64,000 bases of DNA from Lachnospiraceae bacterium NE2001. GTDB taxonomy: Bacteria; Bacillota; Clostridia; Lachnospirales; Lachnospiraceae. The DNA is taken from the NCBI GenBank assembly GCA_900110635.1, contig FOEK01000015.1:1-64000 (forward strand). Direction: 5' to 3'. Both the position numbers and the translations under genes were made by a program. This document shows, one piece after another, positions 18,464 to 27,184 of this stretch. The notes beneath the pieces were generated by a model. It saw only the letters and a list, made by a program, of their open reading frames with translations. It was not told the origin of the DNA and ran no database searches. Position 1 is the first letter of the stretch; each line of letters opens with the position of its first letter.

Positions 18464-20060
18464 AGATTAGATCCACCTCCTCAAAGCCTGGTCCGTAGCA
18501 TCCAAAGATAGTAAGAACCAGAAGTAATGATAGAACAAGTCCCCATCTAACCAGCAGCGGTCTTCTGAGCAGAGCATCAGTTACGTCGACACCCTTCTCT
18601 CTGATGATATTTACCACTATAACAATAGCAATGGCAAATGCTACCACCGCCCAGTCATATATATCAAGCCCCCAGCCAAGAGCTGTGCCATTCCACAGTA
18701 TACTGATGCCAGAGCCTTTACCAATATCCCTTACCATACGGAAGCCTTCCTTTAGGGAATCTGCCTCAAAGAAAAGCTCTCCTGCAAATATGATAACCCA
18801 GGTCTTAAGAATCCTGATAACATTTACCACCTTATTGTCTTTAGTTGTATGAAAAAGCTTCAGTACCGCATCGCCAACGGGTTCCAGCAAAAGCTCCAGC
18901 AGGATTACTACGAAGTAAAAGATTCCATAAAAGATATAAGTCCACTTTGGGCCGTGCCACAGTCCATTGCATAACCACACAGGAAGAAGCGCCATGGCTG
19001 ACGCAACAACCATAGTCATATGCTTGTTCACCTTACCACGGGCGAACTTATTCCATTTCTTAGCCAGTCCCGACATAGACACAGGGTAGAATATGTAGGT
19101 CTTAAACCATACACCCAGTGATATATGCCAGCGACGCCAGAACTCTGAAGCGTTCCTCGCCAGGAACGGCTGGCGGAAGTTCTCTGGCAGCTTGATACCG
19201 AAGATCATAGCTATACCGATCACCATATCCATACAGCCTGAGAAGTCCATATACTCCATTACTGTAAATAGGACCGCAGCCACAATAACTGCGGCACCCT
19301 TGGTTTTATTTGCCGGATCAAACAAATATACAACAGCAGGATTCAGCCTGTCTGCAATGACCAGTTTCTTTGAAACACCCCAGATGAAACGTGTATAGCC
19401 CCTTATTACGTTATCTGGATCAATCGCATTTCCCTCATATATTCTGTCCTTCATTTCAGCATAAAGAGCGATAGGACCTTCTATAATAGTCGGGAAAAAG
19501 CTGAGGAACAGAAGAAGCTTAAATGGATTACGCTGTGCTTCAAACTTGCCCCAATAGACGTCAGCCATATAGCTGATGGCCTGCATTGTGTAAAATGAGA
19601 TTCCAAGAGGCAGTGCCAGAGCCTTTGCTGGCAGGATTGGAGAATCCTCTGATGCACCTGCAAGAAGATTAATATTCTCAGCAAAGAAGTTGTAATATTT
19701 AAGATATAAAAGACTGGAAAGTGCCAGCACTATTCCAATAACTAAGATCAGCCTGCTTCTTCTCTGGAACCTCGCCTTTATCATCGCCTTCTCTTCTTTT
19801 GAAGAGGCACTCTTGTCCTTTTTGACGAGACCTAGAGCAGCCTTTCTGTCTTTACTTACCTTCTCCAGAATAAGACCCGTGGAGTAGGTGATAGCAGTCG
19901 CAAGAATCAGGAATATAAAAAGTTTAAATGAGAATGAGAAATAATACCCTACGCTCGCCACCATAAGAAAAACCCAGCGGAAACGTTTAGGGAATATCTG
20001 ATATATTATCATTATAAGCGGCAGAAACAGCATGCCAAAAACTAATTCATAGTAAAGCAC
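18450..20060 (-). CDS. MBOAT family membrane O-acyltransferase (DltB/AlgI type)
   Basis: 536 residues with about ten or more hydrophobic segments from the N-terminus (LVFGMLFLPLIMIIYQIF). Family hallmarks are LGISFYTMQAISYMADVYWG near residue 150, the FWRRWHISLGVWFKTYIFYP block near 310, and the putative catalytic His in CNGLWHGPKWTYIFYG near 368. MBOAT proteins of this branch pass acyl or aminoacyl groups from a cytoplasmic carrier across the membrane to polysaccharide or teichoic acid. It is the first gene of the five-gene operon. The insertion SKEEKAMIKARFQRRSR near residue 95 is a cytoplasmic loop. Confidence 0.93.
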   Translation of the reverse strand: MLYYELVFGMLFLPLIMIIYQIFPKRFRWVFLMVASVGYYFSFSFKLFIFLILATAITYSTGLILEKVSKDRKAALGLVKKDKSASSKEEKAMIKARFQRRSRLILVIGIVLALSSLLYLKYYNFFAENINLLAGASEDSPILPAKALALPLGISFYTMQAISYMADVYWGKFEAQRNPFKLLLFLSFFPTIIEGPIALYAEMKDRIYEGNAIDPDNVIRGYTRFIWGVSKKLVIADRLNPAVVYLFDPANKTKGAAVIVAAVLFTVMEYMDFSGCMDMVIGIAMIFGIKLPENFRQPFLARNASEFWRRWHISLGVWFKTYIFYPVSMSGLAKKWNKFARGKVNKHMTMVVASAMALLPVWLCNGLWHGPKWTYIFYGIFYFVVILLELLLEPVGDAVLKLFHTTKDNKVVNVIRILKTWVIIFAGELFFEADSLKEGFRMVRDIGKGSGISILWNGTALGWGLDIYDWAVVAFAIAIVIVVNIIREKGVDVTDALLRRPLLVRWGLVLSLLLVLTIFGCYGPGFEEVDLIYAGF

Positions 20061-20086
20061 GAAACAATCATCCTTCTTCTATCATA

Positions 20087-20118
20087 ATTATAACAAGGCG
20101 CAAACATTTTAACGCCTT
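20087..20118 (-). promoter_or_regulatory. Extended -10 promoter of the MBOAT operon with inverted repeat
   Basis: On the minus strand TGtTATAAT (20087-20095) is a consensus extended -10 element about 30 bp before the start. AAGGCG (20095-20100) and CGCCTT (20113-20118) form an inverted repeat just upstream of it, a possible operator. No good -35 hexamer is seen. Confidence 0.55.
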
Positions 20119-20161
20119 AGTCACACAAGTATCCTACATCATAACACAGTCAATACAATAA

Positions 20162-20193
20162 TAAAAGAGCTTGTCTAATGACAAGCTCTTTTA
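20162..20193. terminator. Terminator of the HTH-desulfoferrodoxin gene
   Basis: TAAAAGAGCTTGTC and GACAAGCTCTTTTA pair over 14 bp around a 4-nt loop TAAT, 8 bp after the stop at 20202. It is A/U-flanked on both sides, so it can act in both directions. The stem AGAGCTTGTC recurs at 31769. Confidence 0.9.
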
Positions 20194-20201
20194 TATCATT
20201 T

Positions 20202-20873
20202 CTACCCGAAAAGCTTCTTGGCCGCTTCTTCAAGCTGTCTTCGCTCCTCGGTGTGGTCATAACCACTTTCTTTATCGTCGATTCCTCTTACCACATCTAT
20301 CACATATAGACCTTCACGATTGCAGTAGAAAAATATCTTTCTGACTCCGCGGATTTTGAATCTTGCCTCTGCATTCCCCTCTGGATAGAGCTTTATCATC
20401 TGCATTTCATCCAACGAAGCAGCAGCAATAAATGATATGTAATGCTCCTTTTCCATAGGATGATCGATTCTTACATAATACTCGTTCTCAACGCGCTCGA
20501 TGAAGATCATATGATTTTCATCTGAGGGTTCCGCCTCCAGCGGCGTAAGCTGTACTCCGTGGCAGGTGATCACCGACTCACCCATACTGTGGATAACATT
20601 TCCACATACAGGGCACACATAAAACTTTGAACGCATCATATTTGCAGATACATTTGCATTCACTATGGGATTTCCCGATATCAGCTCTGTTACGGATATC
20701 CTGAAAACCTTGGCTATAGGTTCCAGAAGAGTTATATCCGGATAGCCCTTTCCAGTTTCCCACTTTGAAACAGTCTTATCGCTCACTCTCAGTTTCTCAG
20801 AAAACTCCAGCTGAGTCATCCCGTTTTTTTCTCGCAGTTCTTTTATAACCGCACCAGTTACATATTGGTTCAT
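20202..20873 (-). CDS. XRE regulator fused to a desulfoferrodoxin/superoxide reductase-like module
   Basis: 223 residues. An XRE helix-turn-helix fills residues 1-70 (LREKNGMTQLEFSEKLRVSDKTVSKWETG). The rest follows two-domain desulfoferrodoxin: a desulforedoxin-like part with CPVCGN and ITCHG (the usual CxxC...CC lacks the last Cys, which is His), then a superoxide-reductase-like domain with ENHM, DHPMEKEHYISFI and FFYCNREGL. Active enzymes bind Fe with four His and one Cys ending in CNxHG; here three His and the Cys remain and the last His is Glu. Enzyme activity is thus doubtful, and redox or metal sensing is more likely. HTH fusions to this module are known. A 14-bp palindrome overlaps its upstream region, suggesting autoregulation. 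AGGAGG precedes the ATG. Confidence 0.8.
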   Translation of the reverse strand: MNQYVTGAVIKELREKNGMTQLEFSEKLRVSDKTVSKWETGKGYPDITLLEPIAKVFRISVTELISGNPIVNANVSANMMRSKFYVCPVCGNVIHSMGESVITCHGVQLTPLEAEPSDENHMIFIERVENEYYVRIDHPMEKEHYISFIAAASLDEMQMIKLYPEGNAEARFKIRGVRKIFFYCNREGLYVIDVVRGIDDKESGYDHTEERRQLEEAAKKLFG

Positions 20874-20893
20874 TTTGCTTTCCTCCTGTACAT

Positions 20894-20907
20894 AATCTGT
20901 TCAGATT
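20894..20907 (-). promoter_or_regulatory. Palindromic operator candidate before the HTH-desulfoferrodoxin gene
   Basis: AATCTGTTCAGATT is a perfect 6+2+6 palindrome 20 bp upstream of the ATG, next to TTACAAT on the minus strand that could serve as -10. It is the natural candidate for binding by the encoded helix-turn-helix. Confidence 0.55.
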
Positions 20908-20987
20908 GTAACCTTCAGCAGCTAACAATACTACCTACGGAAAGTAGAGAGGGCAGCGAAAGATTTTTACAATAAAGGAGTATTTTT

Positions 20988-23576
20988 TCAGCTTTGCCTT
21001 ATTAGTTCCGCCAATTCACTATACATGGACAAAGCTCTATCCGTTTCACGTTCTATTGTCTCAGTATCCTCAGACCTGGAAGCCGCCTCAAGGGCAGCAG
21101 CAACCTCAGAAAGCTCCATCGCACCTATTGTTTTTGCACCGCTCTTCAGTGAATGAACATAGATACAATAATTCTTCCAATCCTTAGCATCATAAAACTT
21201 CTTTATATTTTCTGTTTTCTCTTCCTCTTCTTCTGCAAATGAATCAACTACAACCCTGTATAGCTCCTTGTCATCTCCGCAATAACCAATGCCAGTCTCA
21301 GTATCAAGCCCTGCGGCATTAAGAGCCTCTATCCAGTCTTCTTCCGTATCTATAGAAATGAAACCATCATTTGATTCATTTCTCCTCAGTCTCTCATCTG
21401 GCAGGTACTTCAGGATCATGCTTTCAAGCTCTGCCCCTTCCACTGGCTTTGTCAGATAATCATCAAAACCGAGTTCCAGATATCTCTCCCTGGCACCCCT
21501 TATCACATCAGCGGTAAGACATATAATAGGAGTCTTTCTCGCTTTCTCACTATCTATTTTTCTTATCTCCTGCATTGCCTCGGTGCCATCCATTCCTGGC
21601 ATACGCTGATCCATAAGAATTATGTCATAGTTGTTCTTTCCAGCAAGTGTTATGGAATCGGGACCATTTAGAGCAGTATCTATCTTTATTCCTGTTTTCT
21701 TGAGAAGATTAACGATAACCAGAAGGTTCATATTCGTATCGTCAACCACAAGTATATGCGCGTCAGGCGCACGGAAGGATTCCTTGTAACGCTCAGTCTT
21801 TCCATCAGCAGAGCTTTCTTTCTGATAATCTCCAAGAGGCTCATCATTTTCAATCCTCTGCCATAGTTCAAACGAAAAGATGCTTCCTACTCCATACTGG
21901 CTCTCAACCTTAAGCTCGCTTCCCATAAGACCGAGAAGCTTCCTGGTAATGGTCATTCCAAGACCTGTTCCCTCTATGTTACGGTTTCTTACCACATCCA
22001 GTCTTTCGAAGGATTCAAAGAGCTTCTCCATATCGCTGTCTTTTATTCCAATGCCGGTATCCTTTACTTCAAAATATATACAGACATCCCGTCCCGTCTC
22101 ATTATCACGTCTCTGTCTTTCCTCCATCTTGAGGGTGACAGAACCCGTATCCGTATACTTCACAGCATTCGTCAGAAGGTTCATCACCACCTGATTGATG
22201 CGTGTATCATCACCGTAAAGCTCTGTTGGAAGGTTTCTATCGATGTCAAATATCAGCTCCAGGTTCTTGGCCTTTGCTCTTTCTGATATGGAATTATAGA
22301 GATATGTCACCTGAGAACCCACATGATAGTTCACCGGCACTATCTCCATCTTGCCATCCTCGATTTTCGAGAAGTCAAGAATACCATTTATCAGCTGAAG
22401 CAGATTATGTCCAGACTGCTGTATATTCTCCGAATAATCCCTTATATCCTTATTATTTGATTCACGAAGGATCATTTCATTCATTCCAAGAATAGCATTG
22501 ATAGGCGTACGGATCTCGTGGGACATATCAGCAAGGAAACGGCTCTTAGCTTCATTCGCCTCATCAGCGGCCTGCTTCTCAAGCTCCAGCACCTGCTGCT
22601 TATACTGCTGCTCCTGCTCACTGAGCTTACCCAGTACACGAGCCAGGAAAATAGCCATAAAGCCGCCGATCACTATAGCCACTATAGCCGCCACAACAAA
22701 GCCGCGCATCATTGCGGCCACGTCTCTTTCAAGCACACTGGTGCTTGTCGCTATACCAACATACCATCCGGTATTAGTCATCTGAGAATACACTATTCCC
22801 CTCTTAACGCCATCGTAGTCATCAATGAAGACCATCTCATCAGAACCCGTATTGATAGCATCTATAACCGGACCATATGGAGCATCTGGTATTCCCATCA
22901 CCTCCAACGGTGTATCCTCGTAGGCGTAGTCCTCATCAGGATGAACTATCATCCTCATATTCTGATCGATCAGGAATGCATAGCTGTTGTCAGCCACATC
23001 TGCTTCATTTACCATTTCAACCAGCACATCAACAAAAATGTCCGCAGCAAGAACACCAAGAAGCTCGTCATCCTTGTAAACAGCCTTCGATATAGTAACA
23101 ATTGATTTCTTGGTATCTGAATCCAGATAAGGAGTTGAGAAGAACAGCTCGCCCGTAAGTGCCGAGGTGGTGTACCATTCTCTCTCGTGAACAAAATCCA
23201 CAGTTCCATCCGCAACAAAGTCGGATGCACAGACCATATAATTATCAGGATAAGTAAAATAGATATCGTAAACGTAGCCATACTTATTAAGCAGCTCGTT
23301 ACTATGCTTTAGATAGTTATGAAATGCATCATAGCCCTGAGTAGATATATCACTAACAGCGATTTCAGCCGCCATAGTGTCTAAGATAGTTGCATTGGTA
23401 TTAACCCAGGAGGTAAGCTCAAGAGCATATTTCTGCGCCGCAACGCCGTAATTATCCTCCATTTGCAGGATCAGACTGCTCTTTGCTCTCTGATAACTGA
23501 TAAATGACAGGAGCACGGAACTACCGAGAACTACCAGCACTATCAATATTGTCATTTTGGCTCTTAAACTTTTCAT
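20988..23576 (-). CDS. Hybrid histidine kinase with Cache, REC and HPt domains
   Basis: About 862 residues from the ATG at 23576, which has GGGGAG 8 nt upstream; a TTG 30 nt earlier is less likely. Membrane segment at about 5-27 (MTILIVLVVLGSSVLLSFISY), an extracellular dCache ligand domain (about 30-285), a second membrane segment near 290-315, a short coiled coil, HisKA with MSHEIRTP (His near 352), HATPase with NLLTNAVKY, DTGIGI and GTGLGM, a receiver with LMDQRMPG near 660, and an HPt domain with HSLKSG near 808. It is a self-contained phosphorelay whose output partner is not adjacent. The promoter overlaps that of the divergent thioesterase gene. Confidence 0.92.
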   Translation of the reverse strand: MKSLRAKMTILIVLVVLGSSVLLSFISYQRAKSSLILQMEDNYGVAAQKYALELTSWVNTNATILDTMAAEIAVSDISTQGYDAFHNYLKHSNELLNKYGYVYDIYFTYPDNYMVCASDFVADGTVDFVHEREWYTTSALTGELFFSTPYLDSDTKKSIVTISKAVYKDDELLGVLAADIFVDVLVEMVNEADVADNSYAFLIDQNMRMIVHPDEDYAYEDTPLEVMGIPDAPYGPVIDAINTGSDEMVFIDDYDGVKRGIVYSQMTNTGWYVGIATSTSVLERDVAAMMRGFVVAAIVAIVIGGFMAIFLARVLGKLSEQEQQYKQQVLELEKQAADEANEAKSRFLADMSHEIRTPINAILGMNEMILRESNNKDIRDYSENIQQSGHNLLQLINGILDFSKIEDGKMEIVPVNYHVGSQVTYLYNSISERAKAKNLELIFDIDRNLPTELYGDDTRINQVVMNLLTNAVKYTDTGSVTLKMEERQRRDNETGRDVCIYFEVKDTGIGIKDSDMEKLFESFERLDVVRNRNIEGTGLGMTITRKLLGLMGSELKVESQYGVGSIFSFELWQRIENDEPLGDYQKESSADGKTERYKESFRAPDAHILVVDDTNMNLLVIVNLLKKTGIKIDTALNGPDSITLAGKNNYDIILMDQRMPGMDGTEAMQEIRKIDSEKARKTPIICLTADVIRGARERYLELGFDDYLTKPVEGAELESMILKYLPDERLRRNESNDGFISIDTEEDWIEALNAAGLDTETGIGYCGDDKELYRVVVDSFAEEEEEKTENIKKFYDAKDWKNYCIYVHSLKSGAKTIGAMELSEVAAALEAASRSEDTETIERETDRALSMYSELAELIRQS

Positions 23577-23620
23577 CCCAATACTCCCCATAAATATAGG
23601 AACCAAACGCTAACATTAAT

Positions 23621-23649
23621 ATTTTCTCATTGTTTGGATGTCGAGTCAA
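23621..23649 (-). promoter_or_regulatory. Promoter of the hybrid kinase gene
   Basis: Minus-strand TTGACT (23644-23649) and GAAAAT (23621-23626), 17-bp spacer. Its -35 overlaps the -35 region of the divergent promoter. Confidence 0.45.
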
Positions 23650-23674
23650 CAAAAATGATATGTTATGTTATAAT
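23646..23674 (+). promoter_or_regulatory. Promoter of the acyl-ACP thioesterase gene
   Basis: TCAACA (23646-23651) and TATAAT (23669-23674), 17-bp spacer, with an extended TG motif before the -10. About 37 bp before the ATG at 23711. Confidence 0.7.
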
Positions 23675-23710
23675 ACACGAGTGTGTATTAAAAAAGGAAC
23701 AGGTGATATT

Positions 23711-24478
23711 ATGTACAGTTTTACTTCAAGAGTCAGATATAGCGAGCTAGCTTCAGACAAAAAGCTTTCCCTTGTATCTATAATTAATTATTTTCAGGAC
23801 TGCTGCACATTTGAAGCAGAAGATACAGACGTTGGCCTAAAATGGCTGAATCAGCACAGAACAGCATGGATGCTCACCAACTGGCAGATTCATATTTTAA
23901 GAAGACCTGAGTATTGCGAAGAGATAGAGATAATAACCTGGGCTTCCGGCTTCAAGTTCTTTATCGGTAAAAGAAGCTTCCTGATAAGAACCATAGGCGG
24001 CGAGCCCCTGGTCTATGCTCTTTCAGATTGGGCGTATGTAAATGTTGACGAAGGTCGTCCAGAGAAGAATGTACCCGATAAAGAAATTGAGGCTTACGGA
24101 CTGGACACCCCTATTGAGAAAAGGTTTTCTGAGTTCGGAATATCTGAAACTGAAGCAGACCAGATATTAAAAGGCAAAATCGATATAGGCTTTCTGGAAA
24201 AAGGCGATAGTAACGACATATCCCGTCCACGCTCCATCATAGTTTCGGGCGAACATCTGGACACAAACCAGCACGTAAACAACGCACAGTATGTGAACTT
24301 CGCCACCTCCATCCTGCCAGCTGATTACCGAACCAACATATTCAGGGCAGAGTACAAGATGCAGTCCAAGCTGGGTGATAAGCTGTACCCCATCCTAAAG
24401 GCTACTGATAACGGCTACATCGTAGTATTAAATGATGAAAACGAAAATGTAAAACTGATCTGTGAGTTTATCAGCTAA
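23711..24478 (+). CDS. Acyl-ACP thioesterase (FatA/FatB type)
   Basis: 255 residues from ATG 23711 with AGGTGAT upstream; an in-frame TTG at 23630 lies upstream of the promoter and is excluded. Two hotdog repeats are visible: MYSFTSRVRYSELASDKKLSLVSIINYFQDCCTFEAE at the N-terminus and SGEHLDTNQHVNNAQYVNF near residue 180, which carries the conserved Asn-His pair of the bacterial TE14 thioesterases. It releases free fatty acids from acyl-ACP in the cytoplasm. HRTAWMLTNWQIHILRRPEY is typical of the family. No fatty-acid genes lie nearby, so it is a stand-alone unit. Confidence 0.9.
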   Translation: MYSFTSRVRYSELASDKKLSLVSIINYFQDCCTFEAEDTDVGLKWLNQHRTAWMLTNWQIHILRRPEYCEEIEIITWASGFKFFIGKRSFLIRTIGGEPLVYALSDWAYVNVDEGRPEKNVPDKEIEAYGLDTPIEKRFSEFGISETEADQILKGKIDIGFLEKGDSNDISRPRSIIVSGEHLDTNQHVNNAQYVNFATSILPADYRTNIFRAEYKMQSKLGDKLYPILKATDNGYIVVLNDENENVKLICEFIS

Positions 24479-24496
24479 GTCTTTTTCCTTCAAATC

Positions 24497-24525
24497 TTGA
24501 CAAACAATTACCTCACCCCCATACT
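24497..24525 (+). promoter_or_regulatory. Promoter of rlmI
   Basis: TTGACA (24497-24502) and CATACT (24520-24525), 17-bp spacer, 48 bp before the ATG. Confidence 0.6.
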
Positions 24526-24573
24526 ATTAGCGAATCACAATTCACGGTATAACGATATTAAGGCAGGTTAATT

Positions 24574-25824
24574 ATGGATATATTAAAGTCAAATGTTTGC
24601 TCCGCTGTTGTCACTCTTAAGAAGGGTGAAGGAAGAACCCTAAAGGCTGGAGGCAGCTGGATATATGATAACGAGATTGCTGGAGTAGAGGGGGATTTTC
24701 AGGATGGAAATGTCCTCCGTGTTGAAGATTTCGACGGCTATCCTATGGGCTGGGGATTTATTAATACCAAGTCCAAGATTGAGATACGTATGCTTACTCG
24801 TGATGCAAATGTAGAAATGAATGACGATTTCCTTTATAACCGTGTAAAGAATGCATGGGAATATAGAAAAGCTGTTATCGATACTTCCTCTTGCAGAGTA
24901 ATATTTGGCGAAGCTGATTTTCTCCCTGGCCTTGTAATAGATAAATACGAGGATGTTCTTGTTGTGGAATCCCTGGCGCTTGGTATCGATATTCTGAAAG
25001 AAAAGATCATCGAAATCCTTAAAGAGATACTTCTTGAAGACGGTATCAAGATTCGTGGAGTATACGAAAGAAGCGACGCAAAGGTTCGTCTCAAGGAAGG
25101 TATGGAACGCTGCAAAGGCTTTATTGGCGAGGAGTTTGACACTGCCGTTCAGATCACTGAGAACGGCGTTAAGTTTAATGTAGATATAGTAAATGGACAA
25201 AAGACTGGATTCTTCCTGGATCAGAAGGGCAACAGAATGGCTGTTCAGGAACTTTGCCAGAGACTAAGTCAGGATGGCACTAAGCCTCTATCCGTTCTTG
25301 ACTGCTTTACACACACAGGTTCATTTGCCCTGAACGCCGCTATCGGTGGTGCTTCAAATGTTGAAGCTGTGGACGTATCAGACCTTGCTATAGAGGAAGC
25401 AAAGCGAAATGCCGAGCTTAACAATGTGATGGACAGGATGACATTTACCTGTGACGATGTACTGGATCTGCTTCCCAGATACGTGGAGGAAGGTAAACAC
25501 TATGACTTTGTAATCCTGGACCCTCCTGCATTTACAAAATCCAGAGAAACAATAAAAAAAGCCGCGAAAGGATATAGAGAAATCAACATTCGCGGACTTA
25601 AGCTTGTTAAATCAGGCGGATACTTTGCGACCTGCTCATGCTCCCACTTCATGGATCAGGAGCTTTTCTCAGAAGTTATCGCCCAGGCAGCAAAGTCTGC
25701 ACATAAGAAGCTTAGACAGATAGAGTTCCGTACCCAGGCAAAGGATCATCCAATTCTCTGGGCAGGGGATGAAGTGTCCTATTACTTAAAATTCCTTATC
25801 TTCCAAGTGTTAGATGAAAGATAA
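24574..25824 (+). CDS. rlmI: 23S rRNA (cytosine-5) methyltransferase, RlmI family
   Basis: 416 residues with an N-terminal PUA RNA-binding domain (about 8-80, LKKGEGRTLKAGGSWIYDNEI), the EEhEhP-like middle domain, and a Rossmann SAM domain: VLDCFTHTGSFAL near 249, EAVDVS near 267, and the catalytic-side VILDPPAFTKS near 318. RlmI makes m5C1962 in E. coli 23S rRNA; the Firmicute orthologue is expected to do the same or a neighbouring site, and the catalytic Cys is in TCSCSHFM near 355. It is monocistronic with its own promoter and a terminator hairpin that spans the stop codon. Confidence 0.88.
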   Translation: MDILKSNVCSAVVTLKKGEGRTLKAGGSWIYDNEIAGVEGDFQDGNVLRVEDFDGYPMGWGFINTKSKIEIRMLTRDANVEMNDDFLYNRVKNAWEYRKAVIDTSSCRVIFGEADFLPGLVIDKYEDVLVVESLALGIDILKEKIIEILKEILLEDGIKIRGVYERSDAKVRLKEGMERCKGFIGEEFDTAVQITENGVKFNVDIVNGQKTGFFLDQKGNRMAVQELCQRLSQDGTKPLSVLDCFTHTGSFALNAAIGGASNVEAVDVSDLAIEEAKRNAELNNVMDRMTFTCDDVLDLLPRYVEEGKHYDFVILDPPAFTKSRETIKKAAKGYREINIRGLKLVKSGGYFATCSCSHFMDQELFSEVIAQAAKSAHKKLRQIEFRTQAKDHPILWAGDEVSYYLKFLIFQVLDER

Positions 25825-25829
25825 GGAAT
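25791..25829 (+). terminator. Hairpin spanning the rlmI stop codon
   Basis: ATTCCTTATCTT (25791-25802) and AAGATAAGGAAT (25818-25829) pair over 12 bp with a 15-nt loop. The stop codon lies in the 3' arm. The downstream tail is only moderately T-rich, so termination strength is uncertain. Confidence 0.55.
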
Positions 25830-25853
25830 CCTAGTTTCACATTTTATATATTA

Positions 25854-27056
25854 CTACCATTTTAATTCATCAAAGATTTCAAAGCAGCTGGTAGTACGAA
25901 TATTTATCATACGAGTCTGTACTCTTGTTCTTGCAACGTCCCAATTCTTGATCAGATCGTTCAGGGCATCTACTACATCATATTTATTGCACTGCTCTGA
26001 AAGTACATCAAAGTAATATTTTTCCTGTCCTAAAAGTTCTGTTAATTCTTTAAAGTTTGCTCCGCTTCCAAGAAGCAGAACAGGCAGGAAGTTTCTATAT
26101 GACTGAACACATGCTTCATATCGTGAACTTATAACCATTTCAAACTTCTTAAGAAATCTAGTAAACTCAACTGAGTCTAACTCCTTGTCTACTAAATCAA
26201 CATTTCCGAGTTGCATATATTTGGAAGCAAGTTCTTTACAAATATCCATATCAGAAGAACATTGGCAAACGATATATACATTCTTGCCCGCAGCATTCAG
26301 CGCTTCGAACATCATCTTGTACATCTCAAAGGTCTGATCATTATTCTTCTTATCAAAATAAGCAGCATTCGGAATTACAGCAACATTGTTTTCTTCTGGA
26401 ATATCAGGTATTTCTGGTCTATAGAATCTGGAACATACATTTGATAGATCAAAATTATTATCTACTAATAGCATATCATTAGCTTGTCTCAGATTATCTA
26501 GTCCGAAATATCCCATCATTTCATCATAACCATATTGCTCACGTGTAAATATAGCCTTAGGATAGAAAAGAATATCCTTCATGTCTCCCAAGATATACAT
26601 GGTATCAACATCAAAATCAAAAGGACCAAATGATTGAGGCATAATGATCATAGGTATCTTATACTTTTTAGCTATCTTGATATTGTTCAAATAATACTCA
26701 ATATCAGCCATACTGCTATCACTTGTCAAAGAATGCTCACTTACATCTATGATCAGCTCCATCTGCGAAACCATTTCAACCACATCTTTTTCACCAGAAG
26801 AGCTATCATCCTTCTTACGGAATAATTTTGTAATATTGCTCAAAGGATTTGCCTTGAGTACCTGGGACTGAGTCTTTTTAGTAAAAGGAATCTTACCAAA
26901 TCTATATAGCGAACCATCTAACTGCTCATCATTATGTGCATAGAATATCTCACAGTCACTAAACCTTTTTCTTAACTCATCGATTACTACGTAAAGCTTA
27001 GCCTGAGAACCCTTGTCCCCGAAGTTAGCACCTACGATCATTATCTTTCTTCCCAT
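25854..27056 (-). CDS. Polysaccharide pyruvyl transferase family protein
   Basis: 400 residues. The N-terminus MIVGANFGDKGSQAKL is the glycine-rich start of the family (GxxNxGD), followed by SLTSDSSMADIEYYLNNI, the IMPQSFGPFD motif near residue 140, FTREQYGYD near 172, and a C-terminal SSRYEACVQSYRNFLPVLLL block near 320 that matches the SxRLHxxxxA region in position but lacks the His. These enzymes add pyruvate ketals to cell-wall or extracellular sugars using PEP. The loss of the His-containing SxRxH makes catalysis uncertain. GGGG sits 8 nt before the ATG. It stands alone between rlmI and an SDR gene. Confidence 0.8.
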   Translation of the reverse strand: MGRKIMIVGANFGDKGSQAKLYVVIDELRKRFSDCEIFYAHNDEQLDGSLYRFGKIPFTKKTQSQVLKANPLSNITKLFRKKDDSSSGEKDVVEMVSQMELIIDVSEHSLTSDSSMADIEYYLNNIKIAKKYKIPMIIMPQSFGPFDFDVDTMYILGDMKDILFYPKAIFTREQYGYDEMMGYFGLDNLRQANDMLLVDNNFDLSNVCSRFYRPEIPDIPEENNVAVIPNAAYFDKKNNDQTFEMYKMMFEALNAAGKNVYIVCQCSSDMDICKELASKYMQLGNVDLVDKELDSVEFTRFLKKFEMVISSRYEACVQSYRNFLPVLLLGSGANFKELTELLGQEKYYFDVLSEQCNKYDVVDALNDLIKNWDVARTRVQTRMINIRTTSCFEIFDELKW

Positions 27057-27184
27057 CGTCTTTACCCCTTTGTCTATTATAATACCTTATGGATATAATC
27101 ATTCAGGACGTTATCATATTCAGTATCCCATAAAAGCGCACAAAGTATTATATCACTATTCTGCGATTTATGCCAATAGTCTAT

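Noticed and set aside
22518-23105. 195-codon plus-strand frame opposite the hybrid kinase.
   Set aside because: His/Ser-rich, low-complexity translation typical of an antisense shadow of the kinase sensor region.
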